From positions 1 to 52,493 of the forward strand of contig CACYCP010000012.1 in NCBI GenBank assembly GCA_902772985.1: a stretch of 52,493 nucleotides of DNA, written 5' to 3'. The notes beneath the pieces are model-generated. The model was given only the letters and a program-made list of their open reading frames with translations. It was not told the DNA's origin and did no database searches. A program made the translations under genes and the position numbers. This document shows positions 32,673-40,802 of this stretch, piece after piece; within the stretch, counting starts at the first letter, position 1, and every line of letters begins with the position of its first letter. The DNA is from an uncultured Bacteroidia bacterium. Lineage in GTDB: Bacteria; Bacteroidota; Bacteroidia; Bacteroidales; UBA932.

Positions 32673-33676
32673 TCATCTCCTTCTTCCAGGCCGCTTTTAT
32701 CCACTCGCCAGCTGTCTTCCGAGAGTCCGTCTCCAATTGGTTTAACATAAATCCGGTATCGGACGTTCCGGTACACGTCAAAATTATTCAGGTTCTCGCC
32801 CAGATAAAAACGATAAACGAGTCTTTTCCCCGGAATATTGTGATAGCTGGGCGAGTGGTATTCGGCTTTCAGCTCTATGTATGAGCACACTTCGCCGTAG
32901 CGGCTTTCTGAAAAAACTTTACCCCTGTCACTCTGGACATCCTCCAGCAGGTCTCCCTGCAGGTTTTCCATCATATAGACACTTACAGGGCGGCTTATTC
33001 CAACGCTGTTGTCCTGGTTCAGGGGAATAACCTGGTCTCCGGACTTTGTATAGCCGTTTCGGAAAACCTGGGTGTTGTTCTCGACCTTGCTGGGACCCCA
33101 GAGCCTGACCGATGAAGGGCAACCCCCGATTTTTACCTCCGTAACCTTGAAAGTGACATCCTTGTCAAGTTCAGTCCGGTCTATGCTTATGTCCAGCCTG
33201 GACATAACCCTTTGCAGGGGAATTTCTATCCTGTCGTTTTCATCGGCTGTTGCTTCTTCCAGGCAGGCCGCCATAGGTATACCCGTGGAAAACTCGTCCG
33301 GATAGGCCATATAGTATCGGAAAGCCCTGGCTTCTTCCAGCGTTCTGCAAGGCAGCTGGTATCCGGTGTTTGCGGCAACCAAAATGGTATGTGGCACCTG
33401 TTTCAGCAGTCTTGTGCTGTATCGAATCTCTCCGTTTGTCAGTTGAATCTGGCGCGAGGATACATATTTTTTCTCCTCCAGTATGCCGAAAGCATTGAAG
33501 ATAAAAATGTTGTAATCGGAAATCTGCTGCTCGTCCGGGTCGGCTGAACGGGTTTGTGTACCCCCGGAATAAATAATCAACGTAGTTATGGCTTTGCAAT
33601 CGGGGGCCGTGACGGGTTCTTCCGTACAGGAGGCCAGGCCGAGCAGCAGAAAAAATGAAAGGTATCGTTTACTCAT
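32669..33676 (-). CDS. Fimbrium-associated lipoprotein (FimB/Mfa2-like family)
   Basis: 335 residues with a lipoprotein signal peptide (LASC, Cys17) and a beta-sandwich body having an early strand TLIIYSGGTQTRSA, YNIFIFNAFGILEE, and a later PLQRVMSRLDISIDR. That layout (TRS-type processing region, then 'lvlaaNtgy' VAANTGYQLP) fits Bacteroidales fimbrial anchor or tip subunits. The precise family is not certain. It lies one base downstream of a second, similar gene and both run opposite to the nonulosonate genes. Confidence 0.6.
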   Translation of the reverse strand: MSKRYLSFFLLLGLASCTEEPVTAPDCKAITTLIIYSGGTQTRSADPDEQQISDYNIFIFNAFGILEEKKYVSSRQIQLTNGEIRYSTRLLKQVPHTILVAANTGYQLPCRTLEEARAFRYYMAYPDEFSTGIPMAACLEEATADENDRIEIPLQRVMSRLDISIDRTELDKDVTFKVTEVKIGGCPSSVRLWGPSKVENNTQVFRNGYTKSGDQVIPLNQDNSVGISRPVSVYMMENLQGDLLEDVQSDRGKVFSESRYGEVCSYIELKAEYHSPSYHNIPGKRLVYRFYLGENLNNFDVYRNVRYRIYVKPIGDGLSEDSWRVDKSGLEEGDD

Positions 33677-33677
33677 C

Positions 33678-34694
33678 TCAGAATCTTACGCTATATTCAT
33701 CCCTATCTTCCCAGGGTAGGGTTCTGGTCTCAAGGACAAGGACTCCGCTGTCAACGGGTATTTCCACATCGGGAGAGCCCATCCTTTTAATGGTGATGTC
33801 AAACTCATAACATTTCCCCGGTTCAAGATTCGTAAGGTCAATGGGGTAGTAACAATGCACGTCTTCCACATCCCCTTCAATTACCAGCCTTGTCACCCGT
33901 TCCTCTCCAGAATTGGCATAGCAGTAAAAGGTCCTTTCCTCGTTTATCCTTTGTGGGCCGATGACTCCATATCCCTCCTGCATCAGCATTTCAGGGAATG
34001 GAAGCCTTTGGACAGCGGCGCTGTCGGGCAGCCCCGGGTTAATCCAACTTACCGGTATCGTTCCACCTCCTGCGCCCACTGCCTGGCATTCAGATACAGC
34101 ATAGGACAGATAAAGCTTGTTGTTTGTGAATCGGTGAAATGAATACGTTCGCCCGGCAAAGTCGCAGGAGATGGAGCGAATCCGGATTTTTGACAATAAA
34201 GTGTTGAAATGAATGAATATGTGGTTTGATGCTGCATCTTCAAGCTGGTATTCTCCTACAAGGATGGGATTTTCCGGGGAGTCATTTTCCAGGGAAAAAA
34301 CATGCTTGCACATGCTCCCGTAATTAAGTATATGGGTCCAGTCGCTGTCCTTCTCTCCGGAAATGGCAACCAAGTGCTTGGCCCCTCCGGAACAAAGTCC
34401 GTAAAGTGGAGTACTTCTGTCGGGAAGAACGACCCTCTGGTAGGCATCAAGCGTTTTGGCTCCAAGGGTGTCAAAGAAGAAAAGGTCTATGGTTTCAGCC
34501 TCTCCTGCCTTTGTCCCTTCAATGTGAATCTGTCTTGAAAGGGGGACTTCTTCAATTATGTTATTCTGGCGTGTACATGCAGAGAAAAAGGCCGGAAACT
34601 GTGTGACAACAGTAATGATTGCCGCAGACGTGCAGCCCGCAATGCGCGAAGAGAAAGTATCGGTAATTAAAAAAGACATCCGGCCTGTTTTCAT
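33678..34694 (-). CDS. Fimbrillin-like accessory lipoprotein
   Basis: 338 residues from the Met at 34694; a Met nine residues earlier sits at the -7 promoter box and is rejected. The N-terminus is long and hydrophobic and contains a lipobox-like FFSAC (near residue 39). The body shows IDLFFFDTLGAK, FHRFTNNKLYLSY and a C-terminal CYEFDITIKRMGSPDVEIPV, characteristic of fimbrillin-type proteins where an N-terminal extension is removed during assembly. It forms a two-gene unit with the gene at 32669; a major fimbrillin is not seen beside it. Confidence 0.55.
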   Translation of the reverse strand: MKTGRMSFLITDTFSSRIAGCTSAAIITVVTQFPAFFSACTRQNNIIEEVPLSRQIHIEGTKAGEAETIDLFFFDTLGAKTLDAYQRVVLPDRSTPLYGLCSGGAKHLVAISGEKDSDWTHILNYGSMCKHVFSLENDSPENPILVGEYQLEDAASNHIFIHFNTLLSKIRIRSISCDFAGRTYSFHRFTNNKLYLSYAVSECQAVGAGGGTIPVSWINPGLPDSAAVQRLPFPEMLMQEGYGVIGPQRINEERTFYCYANSGEERVTRLVIEGDVEDVHCYYPIDLTNLEPGKCYEFDITIKRMGSPDVEIPVDSGVLVLETRTLPWEDRDEYSVRF

Positions 34695-34718
34695 TTTTCC
34701 TACTTTTTTAGTCCGATG

Positions 34719-34726
34719 CAAAACTA
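34719..34726 (-). promoter_or_regulatory. Candidate -7 element (TAGTTTTG) for the fimbrial pair
   Basis: The minus strand reads TAGTTTTG, matching TAnnTTTG, about 24 bases before the ATG at 34694. Its position rules out translation from the more upstream Met at 34721. Confidence 0.4.
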
Positions 34727-34850
34727 AGAAGGAGAAAAATGGGAAACCAGAATCATAAAAAACTTAAAGCCGATTTTTACGTTTTAAAGAGTTTTTGTCT
34801 GTTTTGATGTAAAAGCAAACAGAATATTTTCTCTTTTTAATTACAAAAAC

Positions 34851-34879
34851 AGCCGTGATACCTTCCTGGCATCACGGCT
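34851..34879 (-). terminator. Rho-independent terminator of the nqr operon
   Basis: AGCCGTGAT and ATCACGGCT form a perfect 9-base stem around an 11-base loop. On the minus strand it is followed by gtttttg and lies 23 bases past the nqrF stop. The stretch 34727-34850 is AT-rich and holds nothing else recognisable. Confidence 0.85.
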
Positions 34880-34901
34880 GCAATTAAGGCTTGATGGGGG
34901 A

Positions 34902-36176
34902 TTAACCGCCGAAGTTATCGTACAGAATGCTTTCAGGGGCAACTCCAAGCGAATCCAGAAGCTCGTTTACGCACTTCACCATCATAGGAGGGCCGCACAT
35001 GAAGTATTTGATGTCTTCGGGGGCCTCGTGCTCCTTGAGGTAGGTTTCGTACATTACGTTATGCACGAATCCGGGAGTGTACTTCACTCCGGCCTCGTCG
35101 GCTGCAGGGTCCGGGCGGTCAAGTGCAAGGGTGAAGTGGAAGTTCGGGAATTCCTTTTCGATTTCGGCGAAGTCTTCCAGATAGAACGCTTCCACAAGGG
35201 CGCGGGCGCCGTAGAAGAAGCGAACCGGCTTTTTGGTCTTCAAGGTCTTGAACAGGTGCATGATATGGCTGCGCAGGGGAGCCATACCGGCACCGCCGCC
35301 CACGAAGATGTACTCCTGGGTGTCGGGATCGTCCTTCGGCAGCAGGAATTCTCCATAGGGACCGCTTATCCAAACCTTATCTCCGGGTTTGCGGGAGAAT
35401 ACATAGGTGGAGGCGATGCCCGGAGGAACGCCGGGAACGAACTTGAACACGCCCTTGGGCTGGGTCCTGTCGAAAGGAGGCGTAGCGATACGCACATTCA
35501 GTTTGATGAGGTCTTTTTCGGCAGGATACGAAGCCATGGAGTAGGCCCTGATGGTGGGCACAGTATTGCGGTACTTCAGGGAAGTGATGCCGTACTTTTC
35601 CCAGTCGCCCATGTAGATGGGTGCAACTCCCATATCGGCGAAATCGGCCTCATATTCGGGAATGTCAATCTGGATGTACTCACCGCTCTTGAAGTCGATG
35701 TGCTCGCCTTCGGGGAGACGTACGGTGAATTCCTTGATGAAGGTGGCTACATTATCGTTGGAGATAACCTCGCACTCGAGTTTCTTTACGCTCAGGGCGC
35801 TTTCAGGAACGGAGATTTCAAGGTTATCCTTGACTTTCACCTGGCAGCCGAGCCTCCAGCCTTCCTTGATTTGCTTGCGGGAGAAAAATCCCGTTTCGGT
35901 GGGAAGGATGGTGCCGCCTCCGGCAAGGACCTGGAGTTTGCACTGTCCGCAGTTGGCCTTTCCGCCGCAGGCGGAGGGAAGGAAAATACCGTGATCGGCC
36001 AGGGTGTGCATCACGTCTCCGCCGGGAGTCACTTCCAATTCCTTGCTGCCGCCGTTGATGTTGATCTTGACGGAGCCGGAAGGGGTGAGGGCGGTCTTGA
36101 TCCAAAGCAGGAGGGCTACCAGAATGAGCGTTACGACTGTTGTAACGATTACTGCGAATAGAATTGTATTACCCAT
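34902..36176 (-). CDS. nqrF: Na+-translocating NADH:quinone reductase subunit F
   Basis: 424 residues, the NADH-entry subunit. One N-terminal transmembrane helix is followed by a 2Fe-2S domain with PSACGGKANCGQCKLQV and a fourth Cys in GWRLGCQV. The FAD-binding domain carries IRAYSMASYP (RxYSxxS), and the NADH domain carries YIFVGGGAGMAPLRSH and FMCGPPMMVKCVNELL. Electrons pass NADH to FAD to 2Fe-2S and on through NqrD/E, C and B to quinone, coupled to Na+ export. It is last in a six-gene operon and is followed by a terminator. Confidence 0.95.
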   Translation of the reverse strand: MGNTILFAVIVTTVVTLILVALLLWIKTALTPSGSVKININGGSKELEVTPGGDVMHTLADHGIFLPSACGGKANCGQCKLQVLAGGGTILPTETGFFSRKQIKEGWRLGCQVKVKDNLEISVPESALSVKKLECEVISNDNVATFIKEFTVRLPEGEHIDFKSGEYIQIDIPEYEADFADMGVAPIYMGDWEKYGITSLKYRNTVPTIRAYSMASYPAEKDLIKLNVRIATPPFDRTQPKGVFKFVPGVPPGIASTYVFSRKPGDKVWISGPYGEFLLPKDDPDTQEYIFVGGGAGMAPLRSHIMHLFKTLKTKKPVRFFYGARALVEAFYLEDFAEIEKEFPNFHFTLALDRPDPAADEAGVKYTPGFVHNVMYETYLKEHEAPEDIKYFMCGPPMMVKCVNELLDSLGVAPESILYDNFGG

Positions 36177-36188
36177 ATTCTTTACCTC

Positions 36189-36785
36189 CTACAATGAAAT
36201 GCCCATAAAGGTCATGAAGGCCATGCCCATGAGACCTACGGTTATGAAGGTGATACCAAGACCCTTGAGGGCTCCGGGGACATTGGAATAGGCCATCTTC
36301 TCGCGGATGGCGGCAAGCGAAACAATGGCAAGGAACCAGCCAAGGCCGGAACCGAGGGAGTAAACGCAAGCCTCTCCAATGTTCATGAAATCTTTCTGCT
36401 GCATGAAGAGCGAGCCGCCCAGGATGGCGCAGTTCACGGCAATCAGGGGCAGGAAGATACCCAGGGAAGAATACAGCTCCGGAGAGAATTTCTCCACCAC
36501 CATTTCCACTACCTGGACTATGGCTGCAATGACCGCGATGAAGACGATGAAGCTAAGGAAGCTAAGGTCTACACCCTTGATGAGGGCGTCGGGCGCAAGC
36601 ACATAGGTGTTAAGCAGATAGTTGATGGGAAGGGTGACCAGGAGCACGAAGATAACTGCAAGGCCCAGGCCGGCAGCTGTTTTCACATTCTTCGATACAG
36701 CCAGAAATGAACACATTCCAAGGAAGTATGCGAAGATCATATTGTCCACAAAGATGGACTTGACGAATAAGCTGAGATATTCCAT
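36189..36785 (-). CDS. nqrE: Na+-NQR subunit E (integral membrane)
   Basis: 198 residues with six predicted transmembrane helices. The two conserved half-helix cysteines that ligate the intramembrane iron-sulfur centre with NqrD are visible: Cys25 in [11 protein letters not shown] and Cys119 in [12 protein letters not shown]. The N- and C-halves are the inverted repeat typical of the NqrD/NqrE family. It follows nqrD by 12 bases. Confidence 0.95.
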   Translation of the reverse strand: MEYLSLFVKSIFVDNMIFAYFLGMCSFLAVSKNVKTAAGLGLAVIFVLLVTLPINYLLNTYVLAPDALIKGVDLSFLSFIVFIAVIAAIVQVVEMVVEKFSPELYSSLGIFLPLIAVNCAILGGSLFMQQKDFMNIGEACVYSLGSGLGWFLAIVSLAAIREKMAYSNVPGALKGLGITFITVGLMGMAFMTFMGISL

Positions 36786-36797
36786 AAGGCGTTACAA

Positions 36798-37412
36798 TTA
36801 TTTTTCCTGAAGGTCTTTCTGGATGCTGCGCTGAACCCAGACGATGCATCCCAGGAGGATGAGTGCGAAGGGCGGCAGAATTACCAGGTTGTTGGGAATA
36901 TAGCCGAAGCGGTTAAGGATATCGAAGCCGAAAAGGGTTCCGCTGCCGAGGAGCTCACGGAAGAAGGCGACGATGATAAGGATAATGCCGTAGCCTGCAC
37001 CATTGGCAACGCCGTCAAGGAAGCTGGGCCATGGCTTATTGCCAAGGGCGAAGGCTTCGATGCGGCCCATCACGATACAGTTTGTAATGATTAGGCCGAT
37101 GTAAACGGACAGTTGCTTGTCGATGGCGTAAGTGGCTTCGAAAGACTTAAGAACCTGATCGACCAGGATAACCATCATGGCCACCACCACCAGTTGGACG
37201 ATGATGCGGACGCGGCCCGGTATGGTATTGCGGAGGAGCGACAGGATAAGGCTGGAAATGCCGCAGACCACAATCACGGACAGCGTCATTACCAAGGCAC
37301 CCTTCATGGTGACGGTAACCGCCAGGGAGGAGCAGATGCCCAGTACCAGGACGGTAATCGGGTTCCCCTTGAAAATGGGGTTCAGAATGGTCTCTTTAAG
37401 TTTTGCATCCAT
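36798..37412 (-). CDS. nqrD: Na+-NQR subunit D (integral membrane)
   Basis: 204 residues, paralogous to NqrE. Conserved cysteines are Cys27 in VLGICSSLAVT and Cys112 in IITNCIVMGRIEAFA. It forms the membrane core with NqrE and passes electrons across the bilayer. The last residues (QRSIQKDLQEK) are basic and cytoplasmic. It starts 3 bases after the nqrC stop. Confidence 0.95.
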   Translation of the reverse strand: MDAKLKETILNPIFKGNPITVLVLGICSSLAVTVTMKGALVMTLSVIVVCGISSLILSLLRNTIPGRVRIIVQLVVVAMMVILVDQVLKSFEATYAIDKQLSVYIGLIITNCIVMGRIEAFALGNKPWPSFLDGVANGAGYGIILIIVAFFRELLGSGTLFGFDILNRFGYIPNNLVILPPFALILLGCIVWVQRSIQKDLQEK

Positions 37413-37415
37413 ATC

Positions 37416-38252
37416 TTATTCCTCCTCACATTTTGTGGTTTCACATTCTTCGGCCTTTTCGCCTTCGTGCTTGCATTTGCCGCAGTGCTTTTCCCCGGAA
37501 ACATTGCCTTGGAAGTACTTGGCGTATGAGGACAGCCAGGTGTCAATTGCGGCATCCAGGCCCTGGGAAGTCATCGTTGCGCCGGTGATGGCGTCAATCT
37601 CATTGTCCACCAGGGATTTGCCGGAAGCATCCTTTGGAGCTCCGCCCTTCACGATTTCAAAGACGTTTGCCTTGTCGAAATCGGCCTTCTCGCCGATGAA
37701 TTCGGCCTGGAAGGCGGGATCGTCCTTAATCTTTGCGCCAAGGCCGGCGGTTTCGCTCTCGTGGTCGAAATATGCACCCTGGATGGTGTTGGAGCCTTTT
37801 TCAAAAGCTATGTATCCCCAGATAGGCCCCCAAAGGCCTGCGCCATAGATGGGGACGACCGTGGTCCCGTTCTTGAAGATGAACACGGGGAGTTCCGGCT
37901 CACCGGTCTTGTTGGGACCGCCCTTGATGTTGTAGTTCTGGCGTTTGAGTTCCTTCGGGCTGAACACGCGGTCAAGCGGAAGGTCCTGCATTTTCTCGCC
38001 GTCGATGTTAACGGTAAAGGCCTGTTCTATTTCTTCGGCATACTTTGCCAGCACGGCGGTATTGCCTATTTTCTGGAAATCGGCCTTGGTTCCGAACTGT
38101 GCGGCCGTGAGCATCTGGGAAATGGTATCGGCCTTTTCATTCGCCTCCTGTTTGCCTTTGAGACTTTGGGACACAAAGGCAAGGAGCGCTGCCACTACCA
38201 CCACGATGACAGTGGTGTAAATGACTGTATATACGTTACTGTTTGTATTCAT
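37416..38252 (-). CDS. nqrC: Na+-NQR subunit C with cysteine-rich C-terminal tail
   Basis: 278 residues. One N-terminal transmembrane helix precedes a periplasmic FMN-binding domain carrying the covalent flavin threonine in AITGATMTSQGLD. Beyond the usual end of NqrC there is an added tail of about 25 residues with four cysteines spaced C-x2-C-x9-C-x4-C (GEKHCGKCKHEG then AEECETTKCEEE). Most NqrC proteins end soon after the FMN domain; this tail may bind metal or be cross-linked in the periplasm. FMN attachment needs an ApbE-type transferase, not seen in this window. Confidence 0.92.
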   Translation of the reverse strand: MNTNSNVYTVIYTTVIVVVVAALLAFVSQSLKGKQEANEKADTISQMLTAAQFGTKADFQKIGNTAVLAKYAEEIEQAFTVNIDGEKMQDLPLDRVFSPKELKRQNYNIKGGPNKTGEPELPVFIFKNGTTVVPIYGAGLWGPIWGYIAFEKGSNTIQGAYFDHESETAGLGAKIKDDPAFQAEFIGEKADFDKANVFEIVKGGAPKDASGKSLVDNEIDAITGATMTSQGLDAAIDTWLSSYAKYFQGNVSGEKHCGKCKHEGEKAEECETTKCEEE

Positions 38253-38264
38253 GGCTCTTTTCCT

Positions 38265-39377
38265 TTATGCGTTCATTGTTTTTTTAGCACGGCGGGATGT
38301 TGCCGCTGATACAACACAGTGGTCGATGAGCGGGGCCATGGTGTTCATCAGGAGAATTGCCAGCATCATGCCTTCCATGTAGCCGGGATTCCACAGGCGA
38401 ACCACAACGGCCAGGGCACCCACCAGGAAGCCATAAATCCACTTGCCGGTTTCGGTCTGGGCTGCGGTCACAGGATCGGTTGCCATAAAGACGGAGCCGA
38501 AGAGGAAGCCGCCCATCACGATGTGATAGTAGCTGGGGATGCCGCCCGCAAGCTGGCCGAACCAACCGACAAGCAGGCCGCCGGCGATGCTGGAGAGCAT
38601 GATCTTCCAGGATGCCACGCCGGAGCCGACAAGGATGAGCGCGCCGATGAGGATAGCCACGACGCAGGTTTCACCGGTCGATCCGGGAATGAGGCCCCAG
38701 AACATGTCCATAAAGGAGTATCCGGCCTTGTCCAGGGCAGCCACGCCGCCTTCGTTTGCGATAGCAAGGGGAGTTGCGGCCGATATGGCATCGACGCCCT
38801 TAAGGGAGCCCAGCCACGCTTTTGAAACCCAGACACTGGAACCGGACATGCTGGAAGGATAGGCGAAGAACAGGAATGCACGGGCAACCAGGGCCGGATT
38901 CCAGATATTCATGCCGGTGCCGCCGAAAACTTCCTTAACTAGGAGCACGGAGAAGGCAACGGCAAGAGCCAGCATCCATAGAGGAACGTCCACAGGGACA
39001 ATAAGGGGAATGAGGAAACCGGTTACCAGATAACCCTCGTTCACCTCTTCACCGCGAATCTGGGCCGATGCGAATTCAATGCCCAGGCCTACGATATAGG
39101 AAACGGCGAAAAGGGGTATCATCCTCAGAAGACCATAGCCGAACATCTGAATGAAGGTCCAGCCAAGGCCATAGAGTGAGGAAGTCTGATAACCAATGTT
39201 GTACATTGCAAAGAGCGCGGCGGGGACAAGGGATATGACAACCATTATCATCACGCGCTTGAGATCTATGCCATCACGGATATGAGCGCCTTTCGAAGTG
39301 ACGGTGCCCGGAACGCGAAGGAAAGTATCGAAGGCATCTACCGTAGAGTGCCACCAGGGTTTTTTCTCTTCTGCCAT
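38265..39377 (-). CDS. nqrB: Na+-NQR subunit B (membrane, covalent FMN)
   Basis: 370 residues with about ten transmembrane helices. The covalent FMN site is the threonine in VDAISAATPLAIA (family S-x-A-T). The quinone/Na+ path lies in this subunit, including GGTGMNIWNPALVARAFLFF and FMATDPVTAAQT. The N-terminal PWWHSTVDAFDTFLRVPG is typical. It is about 30 residues shorter than the Vibrio subunit, common in Bacteroidota by recollection. Gap to nqrA is 3 bases. Confidence 0.94.
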   Translation of the reverse strand: MAEEKKPWWHSTVDAFDTFLRVPGTVTSKGAHIRDGIDLKRVMIMVVISLVPAALFAMYNIGYQTSSLYGLGWTFIQMFGYGLLRMIPLFAVSYIVGLGIEFASAQIRGEEVNEGYLVTGFLIPLIVPVDVPLWMLALAVAFSVLLVKEVFGGTGMNIWNPALVARAFLFFAYPSSMSGSSVWVSKAWLGSLKGVDAISAATPLAIANEGGVAALDKAGYSFMDMFWGLIPGSTGETCVVAILIGALILVGSGVASWKIMLSSIAGGLLVGWFGQLAGGIPSYYHIVMGGFLFGSVFMATDPVTAAQTETGKWIYGFLVGALAVVVRLWNPGYMEGMMLAILLMNTMAPLIDHCVVSAATSRRAKKTMNA

Positions 39378-39380
39378 AAC

Positions 39381-40715
39381 TTACGCCATTTCTTTAATCA
39401 TCAGGTCAATGCCCTTTTGGATAATGGCCTGAATCTCGTTCTTGGAAGGATCTACATAGTCGCAAAGGGCAAGGTCTTCCGGCAGTACTTCGTAGATGCC
39501 GAATTTCTCCATCTTCTCGATATCACCGGCCAGGCAGGCCTTGATAAGGTAGATGGGGAAGATGTCCATTGGAGTGACGTCCTCGAAACACTTCGTTTCC
39601 ACGAATGCGCGGGGACCGCCGTGAAGATTGGTGTCCAGGCTGTACTTCTTGCCGGGGGTAAGCCAGGAGAAGTAGCAGCGGGAGCTGCTGAAAACCTTGG
39701 TACGGAAAGGCTTGGCCCAACCGAACCACTCCCTCTCGTGACCCTCTTTCAGGATGCTTATCTGGTTGTCGAAGAAACCAAGATAGCCGTCCGGGCCAAG
39801 AGTCGTTCCGCTTAGGACGTCGCCGCCAATGATGCGGGTGCCATCCTGGACGGAGGTAATCTCATTGACGGGAGTGCCGGGCAGGCACTGCACATAAGCG
39901 GTCTTTTCCGCTGCGGGGCCGGTGACGGCCACCTTGCGGCTAAGGTCGAGTTTCCCACTGTTCACTACGTGGCCAAGGGCCACAAGGTGGCAGGGAGCGA
40001 TGGTCCAGACGCATTCACCCTTGCGGATGGGAGCGATGTGGCTGATTTGCACGCCGACATTACCTGCAGGATGCGGGCCGCTTACGCTGTGAAGGACGGC
40101 GTTTTCGACCTTGTGGAAAACAGAAGAGGCTTCGCTTTCCTTGCGCAGGCAAAGATGCACCGGGGCAATCTTTGAAAGGGCGTCAACGCCGGCCTGGATG
40201 TCCTGAAGGGCATTGTCGAAGGCGAAGTCGTTGTCGGCGGCAAGGGGAGCCGTGGAGAAGGAAGAAATGAAAATTGCCTTGGGAGTTGCATCCAGGCCGG
40301 CCAAAACTCCGTAAGGGCGCTGGATAAGGCTTCCCCAAAGGCCGGTGGCAAGGAGAAGATCCTTGGTTTCCTGGGCCGATGCGGGGGCCTTGGCGCCGAA
40401 TTCTACGAATTCCTGGGTTTCGGAGGCCTTGATAAGAACTGCCAGCAATTTTCTCTTTTCACCCCTGACGATTTCTTTCACTACACCGCTGACAGGGCTT
40501 GTGAGAAGAATCTCGGGGCACATTTTGTGAGCCATCACGGGTGTACCGGCTTTCACCGCGTCTCCCTCTTTCACAAGCAGCCTTGGAACCAGGCCGTTGA
40601 AATCTGTAGGTTTGACGGCAACAATGTCCGGGACCACGTTCTTGACCACTTCCGGGGCTGCTACACCTTTTAACGGGATGTTCAGACCCTTTTTCAAATC
40701 GAGATTGTGTGACAT
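39381..40715 (-). CDS. nqrA: Na+-NQR subunit A (peripheral)
   Basis: 444 residues, no membrane helix. It begins LDLKKGLNIPLKGVAAPEV and includes AVLIKASETQEFVEFG, GSLIQRPYGVLAGLDATPKA and GGPRAFVETKCFEDVTPMD. NqrA docks on the cytoplasmic side of NqrB. It is the first gene of the operon; upstream lies a region shared with the divergent uvrD gene, with a TAACTTCG box (plus cgaagtta, 40755-40762) that may be the -7 element. Confidence 0.94.
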   Translation of the reverse strand: MSHNLDLKKGLNIPLKGVAAPEVVKNVVPDIVAVKPTDFNGLVPRLLVKEGDAVKAGTPVMAHKMCPEILLTSPVSGVVKEIVRGEKRKLLAVLIKASETQEFVEFGAKAPASAQETKDLLLATGLWGSLIQRPYGVLAGLDATPKAIFISSFSTAPLAADNDFAFDNALQDIQAGVDALSKIAPVHLCLRKESEASSVFHKVENAVLHSVSGPHPAGNVGVQISHIAPIRKGECVWTIAPCHLVALGHVVNSGKLDLSRKVAVTGPAAEKTAYVQCLPGTPVNEITSVQDGTRIIGGDVLSGTTLGPDGYLGFFDNQISILKEGHEREWFGWAKPFRTKVFSSSRCYFSWLTPGKKYSLDTNLHGGPRAFVETKCFEDVTPMDIFPIYLIKACLAGDIEKMEKFGIYEVLPEDLALCDYVDPSKNEIQAIIQKGIDLMIKEMA

Positions 40716-40754
40716 TATTTAGTACAGTTTTGTGTATTTGCAAAAAACACTGCG

Positions 40755-40796
40755 CGAAGTTACGAAAAAAATACTAATTTCGCATTATATAAGGAG
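40755..40796. promoter_or_regulatory. Divergent nqr/uvrD promoter region and strong RBS for the helicase gene
   Basis: Minus-strand TAACTTCG (plus 40755-40762) and plus-strand TAATTTCG (40775-40782) are -7 candidates in which the usual TTTG is TTCG. The helicase start is preceded by AAGGAG at 40791-40796, a better Shine-Dalgarno sequence than most genes here have. Boxes are inferred from consensus only. Confidence 0.35.
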
Positions 40797-40802
40797 AATA
40801 GA

